From Mailhella massiliensis (GTDB lineage: Bacteria > Desulfobacterota > Desulfovibrionia > Desulfovibrionales > Desulfovibrionaceae), in the NCBI RefSeq assembly GCF_020741395.1, contig NZ_DYZA01000178.1, positions 1-11,019 of the forward strand: DNA of 11,019 nt, given 5' to 3'. The position numbers and the translations under genes were made by a program. Below the pieces are notes generated by a model. It saw only the letters and a program-made list of their open reading frames with translations. It did no database searches and was not told the origin of the DNA. Of the stretch, positions 6,262-11,019 are shown piece by piece (within the stretch, counting starts at the first letter, position 1; every line of letters starts with the position of its first letter).

Positions 6262-7938
6262 ATGCCCCCGATTTACAGCAAGGAATGGAAGACCCTTTTC
6301 ATCCAGCATACCGGCGATTTCCGCCAGACGCGCACCTCTCCCTGCGAGAAGGAGTGCCTTCTCGGCAACGCCGTACAGAAAGTGCATACCCTCCTTTCCG
6401 AAGGGCGTGTCGATGAGGCTCTCTTGTGGCTGCATGCCCGCAATCCCTTCCCCGGCGTGACGGGCCGCGTCTGCCCGCACCCCTGCGAGAGGGCATGCAA
6501 CCGCGCCTCGCATGATGAGCCCATGGCCATACACAGCCTGGAACGCTTTGCCGCCGACCATGGACGACCGACGTTTCTGAAGGCTATGCCTGAAAGCGGC
6601 AAAAGCATTGCCGTTGTCGGCGCGGGGCCTGCGGGGCTTGCCGCCGCCCGCTTCGCCGCGCTTCTCGGGCACAGGGTGGACGTGTATGAATCCTCCCCCG
6701 TCATGGGAGGCGCACCGAGGCAGGTCATCCCGGATTTCCGCCTGCCCAAGGATGTTGTGGACCGCGAATGTGCGGCGGCTATCGAAGGCAGCGTCCGAGT
6801 GCTTACCAACATCACCGTAGGGCGCGACGTGCTTCTCGCCGACCTTGTGAAGCGTTACGACGCATGCCTCATGGCCACGGGCCTGTGGAAGGAGCGTATC
6901 CTCGACATTCCCGGCAAGGAACACCTGAAGACGGCCGTGAACTGGCTCAGGCGCATGACGCTGGAGCGCGAGAGCTTTGAAGGGCGCGACGTGGCCATTC
7001 TCGGCGGCGGCGGCGTGGCTTTCGACTGCGCCTTCACGGCGAAGCGTCTGAAGGCCCGCTCCGTGCATGTGATCTGCCTGGAAGACGACACCTGTATGCG
7101 CGCCCCGGCCGAGGAAGTGCGGCAGGCCCGCGAGGAAGGCATCTTCCTGTACCAGTCCCTGCTCAGCCGGAGCGTGGAAAAAGCAGGGGAGCGCCTGCGC
7201 GTGACGGCAGATAGAGTTTCCTCCTTCCGTTTCGACGAAACAGGCCGTCTCCATGCCGACATGGCGGGGGAGGCTCCCTTCTTCCTGGAAGCCGATCTTG
7301 TGATCTGTGCAAGCGGCCTCAAGCTCGACGGGACGGTGCTTTGCGGCATGGACGTGGAGCTCACGCCGCGCGGCATGGTGAAAGCGGACGAGGAATTCCG
7401 CACCTCTGTGCCCGGACTCTTCGCTGCGGGCGACATGGCTTCCGGCCCCGGGCTTGTGGCCTCCGCCATAGGGGCGGGCCGCAGGGCCGCCGTGGCCATG
7501 CACCGCTTCCTCATAGGGGAGAAAGGCGCCCTTGACGTGTTCATCGACGAAGAAGGCTGCGTGTCAACAGGCAAGGCGGACACGCCCGTGACGCCGCATG
7601 TGGTGGCCGTTGAGGAGATGATGAATATCGACTATCATGAGCATGCGCTCAGGCAGGTGCAGCCCGTGAAGGAAGATATGCCCGGCGTGGCCTTCCATGA
7701 GCTGGAAGGCGGCCTCTCCCCGGAACAGGCCGAGAAGGAGACCTCACGCTGCATGCACTGCGGGCACTGCATGGAGTGCGGTTCCTGTGTGGAAAGCTGC
7801 CCCGGCCATATCCTGGAAATGACGGACGACGGCCCCGCCGTGGCCTACCCCGCCCAGTGCTGGCACTGCGGCTGCTGCCGCATTGCCTGCCCCACGGGAT
7901 CCATAGCCTACAAATTCCCTCTGACCATGATGCTGTGA
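6262..7938 (+). CDS. GltD-like NAD(P)H:FAD oxidoreductase fused to a two-[4Fe-4S] ferredoxin
   Basis: The 558-residue protein probably carries electrons between NAD(P)H and the flavoprotein encoded just upstream. Residues 28-79 hold the GltD-type Cys set (C28, C32, C71, C75, C79) with FPGVTGRVCPHPCERAC, expected to bind a [4Fe-4S] cluster. FAD binding is shown by VVGAGPAG (residues 118-125) and VPGLFAAGD (383-391), and the nucleotide fold by ILGGGGVAFD (246-255). The usual Arg-Arg that holds the NADPH phosphate is replaced by CLEDD (272-276), suggesting NADH. The C-terminus has two CxxCxxCxxxCP motifs (C503, C506, C509, C513 and C533, C536, C539, C543), plus C497 and C500. The CWHCGCCRIACP part resembles AprB-type ferredoxins. 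AAGGAG (6248-6253) lies eight bases before the ATG, and only 20 bases separate the gene from its neighbour, so the two are surely co-transcribed. Confidence 0.92.
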   Translation: MPPIYSKEWKTLFIQHTGDFRQTRTSPCEKECLLGNAVQKVHTLLSEGRVDEALLWLHARNPFPGVTGRVCPHPCERACNRASHDEPMAIHSLERFAADHGRPTFLKAMPESGKSIAVVGAGPAGLAAARFAALLGHRVDVYESSPVMGGAPRQVIPDFRLPKDVVDRECAAAIEGSVRVLTNITVGRDVLLADLVKRYDACLMATGLWKERILDIPGKEHLKTAVNWLRRMTLERESFEGRDVAILGGGGVAFDCAFTAKRLKARSVHVICLEDDTCMRAPAEEVRQAREEGIFLYQSLLSRSVEKAGERLRVTADRVSSFRFDETGRLHADMAGEAPFFLEADLVICASGLKLDGTVLCGMDVELTPRGMVKADEEFRTSVPGLFAAGDMASGPGLVASAIGAGRRAAVAMHRFLIGEKGALDVFIDEEGCVSTGKADTPVTPHVVAVEEMMNIDYHEHALRQVQPVKEDMPGVAFHELEGGLSPEQAEKETSRCMHCGHCMECGSCVESCPGHILEMTDDGPAVAYPAQCWHCGCCRIACPTGSIAYKFPLTMML

Positions 7939-7972
7939 GGGGGAAAAGGTTATAGCCTGTACAAGGCAGAAC

Positions 7973-8007
7973 AATTCCCGCCGGGAGATTGCCTCTTGGC
8001 GGGAATT
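7973..8007 (+). promoter_or_regulatory. Leader hairpin A upstream of the exporter
   Basis: AATTCCCGCC (7973-7982) and GGCGGGAATT (7998-8007) form a perfect 10-bp stem. It can extend inward by two G-T and three Watson-Crick pairs (to 7987/7993), leaving a 5-base loop. It begins 34 bases after the upstream stop and has no T-run, so it is not a standard terminator. It may protect the upstream mRNA or act as part of a structured leader. Confidence 0.6.
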
Positions 8008-8013
8008 CTGGAA

Positions 8014-8052
8014 GCGGGGCGGTCCTTCCGGTCCGGGAGCATGCCGCCCTGC
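8014..8052 (+). promoter_or_regulatory. Leader hairpin B upstream of the exporter
   Basis: Bases 8014-8022 (GCGGGGCGG) pair with 8044-8052 (CCGCCCTGC) as nine pairs including one G-T, around a 21-base loop. It directly follows hairpin A. No T-run follows. This is a structural prediction made by eye. Confidence 0.5.
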
Positions 8053-8098
8053 CCCGGGAGGGAAAAGTTTCCGTACGGTTCGGGAAAAGCCCATGCGG

Positions 8099-8129
8099 CT
8101 GCCGGGAAGGGAAATCCGTTTTCCCGCAG
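8099..8129 (+). promoter_or_regulatory. Leader hairpin C close to the exporter ribosome site
   Basis: Bases 8099-8108 (CTGCCGGGAA) pair with 8121-8129 (TTCCCGCAG) with one bulged C, around a 12-base loop. An alternative is GGGAAA (8109-8114) with TTTCCC (8120-8125). It ends 20 bases before the GGGAG ribosome site at 8150-8154, so it could influence translation initiation. Confidence 0.45.
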
Positions 8130-8159
8130 GTGCAGGAGATCCGGGCAAAGGGAGAAAGC

Positions 8160-8963
8160 ATGCTTGTTCTTGTCGTCATGTGCGTGTGCGGTGGTTCTCT
8201 TATCGGCCTTTTGAACGGTATGCTCGGTGTGGGCGGTTCTTTCATTGCAATCCCGCTGCTTGACGAGGTGCTGCTGCGCCTCGGCGTTTCCCCGTCCGCG
8301 GCCCATGTCATGGCCGTGGGCACGGCCCCTGCCACCATTCTCTTTACCTGCATTTCCAGCTTTCTGGCGCACAGGGCCCTGGGCTCCATGCGCGGGGACC
8401 TTCTTCGGCGCATGGGGCCGTTCATTCTTGTGGGAAGCCTTGCCGGGGCCTTTCTCGCTCCCCACATGCCCACGCTTTTTCTCAAGCTGCTTTTCGCCGC
8501 CGTGCTCATGCTCATGGGGGTGCATCTTCTTCTTCCGCAGAAAACACAGGAAAAGAGCAGCGAGAAACTGGCCTTCCTGGAACCGGTATCGTTTTTTTTC
8601 GGCATGCTTGCCAGCATGAGCGGCCTTGCCGGCACATTGATCTGCGTCACCTATCTGTACTGGCGCGGCGTTTCCTGGAGGCAGGCCGTGGGGACAAGTT
8701 CCGGTATCGGCCTTGTCATTGCCGTGACTTCCACCCTGGGCTACATAGGTTCCGGCTGGGGAGAAAACTCACTTCCCGCGTGGTCTCTGGGCTACCTGTA
8801 TCTGCCGGGGGCTTTGTGCCTGCTTGTGCCCGGCATGCTCATGGCAAGGCTCGGGGCCGTGCTGGTCAATGCAAAAAACATGCCTCTCGCGGCTATGAAA
8901 AAGGGCGTCGCCGTCATGAACATAGGTATGGCGATCCATGTGGCGTCCTCGGTGTGGTCGTGA
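8160..8963 (+). CDS. TauE/SafE-family anion exporter
   Basis: This 267-residue inner-membrane protein belongs to the TauE/SafE (DUF81) family. Characterised members export sulfite, sulfoacetate or related anions; others remain unassigned. The first half shows the family signature GLLNGMLGVGGSFIAIPLL (about residues 20-38), and the second half repeats the fold with FFFGMLASMSGLAGT and AVGTSSGIGL. The second repeat lacks the poly-glycine version of the motif. Hydrophobic segments suggest about eight helices. I chose the ATG at 8160 because GGGAG (8150-8154) lies five bases before it. The 57 residues of open frame upstream (from 7989) are polar and overlap the leader hairpins. It lies 221 bases after the ferredoxin fusion and is probably read through from it, or from its own promoter. 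It may remove an anionic product of the pathway (inference). Confidence 0.88.
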   Translation: MLVLVVMCVCGGSLIGLLNGMLGVGGSFIAIPLLDEVLLRLGVSPSAAHVMAVGTAPATILFTCISSFLAHRALGSMRGDLLRRMGPFILVGSLAGAFLAPHMPTLFLKLLFAAVLMLMGVHLLLPQKTQEKSSEKLAFLEPVSFFFGMLASMSGLAGTLICVTYLYWRGVSWRQAVGTSSGIGLVIAVTSTLGYIGSGWGENSLPAWSLGYLYLPGALCLLVPGMLMARLGAVLVNAKNMPLAAMKKGVAVMNIGMAIHVASSVWS

Positions 8964-9020
8964 CTGAAAAAGGGGAAAAGCCCTACGCCTTTTCTCGCCT
9001 TTCAAGCCGGAGGGAAGAAG

Positions 9021-9055
9021 AAAACGCGGTTTTCCGGGCCGCGTTTTTTTGTTTT
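9021..9055 (+). terminator. Rho-independent terminator after the exporter gene
   Basis: AAAACGCGG (9021-9029) and CCGCGTTTT (9039-9047) form a perfect 9-bp stem around a 9-base loop, running into seven T bases (9044-9050) and then GTTTT. It lies 57 bases after the exporter stop. It marks the end of the transport/redox operon and separates it from the 5'-nucleotidase gene. Confidence 0.9.
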
Positions 9056-9126
9056 AATGGCCTCGGCTGTCCGCATGTTCTTTGAGGTCTTTCTTCCGGT
9101 GGAAGACGTTCTGCAGCTGCGGAGAG

Positions 9127-9134
9127 AAAAGGAG
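9127..9134 (+). promoter_or_regulatory. Ribosome site deciding the 5'-nucleotidase start
   Basis: AAAAGGAG lies four bases before the ATG at 9139 and seven before the adjacent in-frame ATG at 9142. Either start gives the same lipoprotein signal. The site rejects the earlier in-frame ATG at 9082, which sits close behind the terminator and would spoil the signal peptide. Confidence 0.7.
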
Positions 9135-9138
9135 AACG

Positions 9139-10788
9139 ATGATGAACTGGGCATTACGCTCCGGCGCAGGGTGTGTCATGGCGCTGGTGTTTATGGTTGA
9201 GGGCGCTCTTCTCGGGGGCTGTGCCGGGCGAGTTGAGAGACAGGCAGGGCTTGAGCTTGTCATTCTGCACACCAACGATACCCATTCCTTTCTTGCCGGT
9301 ATGGACAGATACGGCAACGCCTGTCTTGAGGATGGTGACTGTTCCGGAGGGCTGGGCCGCGTGGCCGCTGCAGTGAAGGCTGCCCGGGAAGGGAAGGACA
9401 ACGTCATCGCCGTGGATGCGGGAGATCAGTTCCAGGGCACGCTTTTTTACAGTGTGAACAAGTGGCCCATGATCGTGGAGGTGGACAGGGCTATCCCGTG
9501 GGACGCCATGACGCTGGGCAACCATGAATTCGACGAGGGCTGCGCTGAGCTGGCCCGTTTTCTGGAGAAGACGCCTACTCCCGTACTGGCTGCCAACCTG
9601 GAGGCGGAAGAGGGATGCCCCCTGCACCGGGGAGGTATCGTGCCGCATATCGTGAAGGTCGTGCGCGGCGAAAAGGTGGCCGTTGTAGGCCTTGCCAACG
9701 ACGAAGTGAAGACTCTTTCTTCCGCCTGCGCACAGACGCATTTCGACGAAGCTGCGGAAACCCTTTCCCGCGAGGTGGAGGAACTCAAGGCGCAGGGAGT
9801 GAAGTATATCGTGGCCGTGACGCACCTCGGCCTCCCCGTGGACAGGGCTCTCGCCCGCCGCGTGGACGGCGTAGACGTGATTGTGGGCGGCCACACGCAC
9901 AGCTACCTGGGGCCGGAACCTTCCGACGGGCCCTATCCTGTGGTGGAACACTCTCCGGACGGCTCCCCCGTGCTGGTGGTCACGACAGGGCGCGGCGCGA
10001 AATACCTGGGCAAGCTGACCGTGAATTTCGATGAAAAAGGCGTGCCCGTTGCGTGGAGCGGTTCTGCCTTGGAACTTTCCGCCGACATGCCCGTGGATCC
10101 GGCCGTACGGGAGCTTGTCATCCGCTACGGAGCTTCGCTGGAGGAGCTCCGCTCCGAGGTAGTGGGGGTGCACCATCTTTCCCTGCCTGACGGTATGGAT
10201 CTGTGCAGGGAAGAAGACTGCCTCGGCGGAATGGTCACGGCAGACGCCATGCTGGAGGCTTCGCGCCCGCTGGGGGCTGAAATAGCGCTCTGTAACGGCG
10301 GAGCCATACGTGCAGCCTTTCCCGCAGGAAACATCACGCGGGGCGACCTGCTTTCCGTGCATCCCTTCGGCAATGTCGCCGTGCTGCGCGAATATACGGG
10401 CGCCCGGCTTCTTGCCGCCTTGGAGCACGGTGTGGCGCAGGAAGGGGGCGTGGGGCCGCGTCTTCTGCAGGTGGCGGGCCTGAGCTATGAGGTGGATGCC
10501 TCCCGCCCTGCGGGAGCGCGCATCCTGAAGGCGGAAGTCATGGATGAGCAGGGAAAGGTCGGGCCTGTGGCGCCTGAAAATCGCTATGTGGTGGTACTTG
10601 CCGATTATCTTGCTGACGGGGGCGACGGTTACGCCATGCTGAAAGAAGGGAACGTCGTGCCTTCTTCGGAAGAGCTGGTGGTGGATATGGTGGAGGCCTA
10701 CCTCAGAAAACATTCTCCGCTCCCCATGCCGAAGGGAGGGCGCATCGTCCGGGTAGGACAGGGGGCGTCTGCGGATACTTCAAAATGA
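9139..10788 (+). CDS. Lipoprotein 5'-nucleotidase (UshA/metallophosphatase family)
   Basis: This 549-residue, probably membrane-anchored enzyme hydrolyses phosphate from nucleotides outside the cytoplasm. Residues 1-27 are a lipoprotein signal with lipobox LGGC, giving lipidated Cys28. The metallophosphatase domain carries the two-metal ligands: HTNDTH (D47, H49), DAGDQ (D96), LGNHEFD (N128, H129), VTHLG (H229) and VGGHTH (H252, H254). The C-terminal nucleotidase domain shows LCNGGAIR (N386, R391), VHPFGN and DYLADGGDGY (residues 489-498). Tyr490 sits where many relatives have the base-stacking Phe. Length is typical. The gene lies behind a strong terminator and so is a separate unit. Its likely job is phosphate or nucleoside salvage from AMP and similar nucleotides. 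A link to the upstream redox pathway is possible only by proximity. Start could be 9139 or 9142. Confidence 0.94.
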   Translation: MMNWALRSGAGCVMALVFMVEGALLGGCAGRVERQAGLELVILHTNDTHSFLAGMDRYGNACLEDGDCSGGLGRVAAAVKAAREGKDNVIAVDAGDQFQGTLFYSVNKWPMIVEVDRAIPWDAMTLGNHEFDEGCAELARFLEKTPTPVLAANLEAEEGCPLHRGGIVPHIVKVVRGEKVAVVGLANDEVKTLSSACAQTHFDEAAETLSREVEELKAQGVKYIVAVTHLGLPVDRALARRVDGVDVIVGGHTHSYLGPEPSDGPYPVVEHSPDGSPVLVVTTGRGAKYLGKLTVNFDEKGVPVAWSGSALELSADMPVDPAVRELVIRYGASLEELRSEVVGVHHLSLPDGMDLCREEDCLGGMVTADAMLEASRPLGAEIALCNGGAIRAAFPAGNITRGDLLSVHPFGNVAVLREYTGARLLAALEHGVAQEGGVGPRLLQVAGLSYEVDASRPAGARILKAEVMDEQGKVGPVAPENRYVVVLADYLADGGDGYAMLKEGNVVPSSEELVVDMVEAYLRKHSPLPMPKGGRIVRVGQGASADTSK

Positions 10789-10847
10789 GAGTCATTGTCT
10801 GATCAGTAAGAATTTTGTGGTCATGGACGCAGCCGTTCATGGGTGGG

Positions 10848-10879
10848 CCTTTTGCCGAGGGAAAAGAATCTGCAAAAGG
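10848..10879. repeat. Inverted repeat downstream of the 5'-nucleotidase
   Basis: CCTTTTGC (10848-10855) and GCAAAAGG (10872-10879) form a perfect 8-bp stem with a 16-base loop. No T-run follows directly. Its right arm shares two bases with the long-range repeat starting at 10864, so the two pairings compete. Confidence 0.5.
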
Positions 10880-10970
10880 TGAAAAAGTAACGTATGGTGA
10901 AAATATTTTTTGTTTTGCTGACTGTGAATGCGGCTTAGGAAAACATCAGTTTTTTTTTAAGCAGATTCTT
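10864..10970. repeat. Long-range inverted repeat enclosing a possible terminator
   Basis: AAGAATCTGC (10864-10873) and GCAGATTCTT (10961-10970) are perfect 10-base reverse complements, 87 bases apart. Skipping AA at 10959-10960, four more pairs form between AAAA (10874-10877) and TTTT in the T-run. The helix would enclose the terminator-like hairpin at 10918-10949. Confidence 0.5.
10918..10958 (+). terminator. Possible weak rho-independent terminator
   Basis: CTGA-C-TGT (10918-10925, one bulged C) pairs with ACATCAG (10943-10949) as seven base pairs around a 17-base loop, followed by nine T bases (10950-10958). The T-run is strong but the stem is weak. It could end the nucleotidase transcript, 130 bases past its stop, or act as an attenuator for the next gene. 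Confidence 0.4.
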
Positions 10971-11005
10971 GCCCCAAGTACTGTTTTGGTATATGGTTTC
11001 TTATC

Positions 11006-11010
11006 AGGAG
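11006..11010 (+). promoter_or_regulatory. Shine-Dalgarno-like site at the right edge
   Basis: AGGAG lies nine bases before the window ends, with no start codon in between. This suggests that a plus-strand gene starts at or just after the edge. The AT-rich DNA before it includes TATATG (10990-10995) as a very weak -10 candidate. Confidence 0.3.
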
Positions 11011-11019
11011 AAGTCCTCG

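Noticed and set aside
6262..7938. Naming the fusion protein gltD
   Set aside because: No glutamate synthase large subunit is nearby, it has an extra two-cluster ferredoxin tail, and its neighbour is a flavoprotein; it shares only the GltD-like electron-input module.
9154..10713. Long open minus-strand frame opposite the 5'-nucleotidase
   Set aside because: The plus-strand frame carries all metallophosphatase motifs; this frame is His- and Arg-rich with no recognisable domain.
10823..10882. Nineteen-codon frame after the nucleotidase gene
   Set aside because: There is no ribosome site upstream, and the frame overlaps the inverted repeats; coding is not supported.
1..11019. CRISPR array, transposon, tRNA or rRNA
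   Set aside because: I saw no regularly spaced repeats, transposase motifs, terminal inverted repeats or tRNA/rRNA-like segments on either strand.

Overview
The window is GC-rich bacterial DNA with compact genes in one direction and a short AT-rich divergent control region near the left end. The gene content is a TAXI-type TRAP transporter, an APS-reductase-alpha-like flavoprotein, a GltD-like/dicluster-ferredoxin fusion and a TauE/SafE exporter. This suits a strict anaerobe, most likely a sulfidogenic Desulfovibrionaceae-type bacterium such as the gut genera near Desulfovibrio, Bilophila and Mailhella. That placement is inference; Synergistota or another anaerobe rich in TRAP systems is possible.

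Layout: 1-330 has no gene I can support. 331-1260 (minus) is a LysR-type regulator. 1261-1489 is the divergent promoter region, with an imperfect dyad and a direct repeat. 1490-2473 is a TAXI solute-binding protein, followed by a 184-base gap with strong hairpins. 2658-4607 is the fused TRAP permease, overlapping by four bases (ATGA) an AprA/FrdA-like FAD protein at 4604-6241. After 20 bases comes an NAD(P)H:FAD oxidoreductase with a C-terminal two-cluster ferredoxin (6262-7938). A 221-base, highly folded leader precedes a TauE/SafE exporter (8160-8963), which ends at a clear intrinsic terminator. 9139-10788 is a separately transcribed lipoprotein 5'-nucleotidase. 10789-11019 is AT-rich, contains a possible terminator and overlapping inverted repeats, and ends in a Shine-Dalgarno-like AGGAG, so another gene probably begins just beyond the edge.

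Working model (inference): the LysR protein senses a metabolite and controls the divergent operon. The periplasmic TAXI protein and the permease import a small, probably anionic, compound using an ion gradient. The cytoplasmic flavoprotein oxidises or reduces it, exchanging electrons with the NAD(P)H/ferredoxin fusion protein. The TauE/SafE protein may export an anionic product, possibly sulfite or a sulfonate. The flavoprotein resembles APS reductase alpha and fumarate reductase but appears to lack the signature residues of both, so the substrate is probably something else. This catabolic or respiratory module is the most interesting content of the window.
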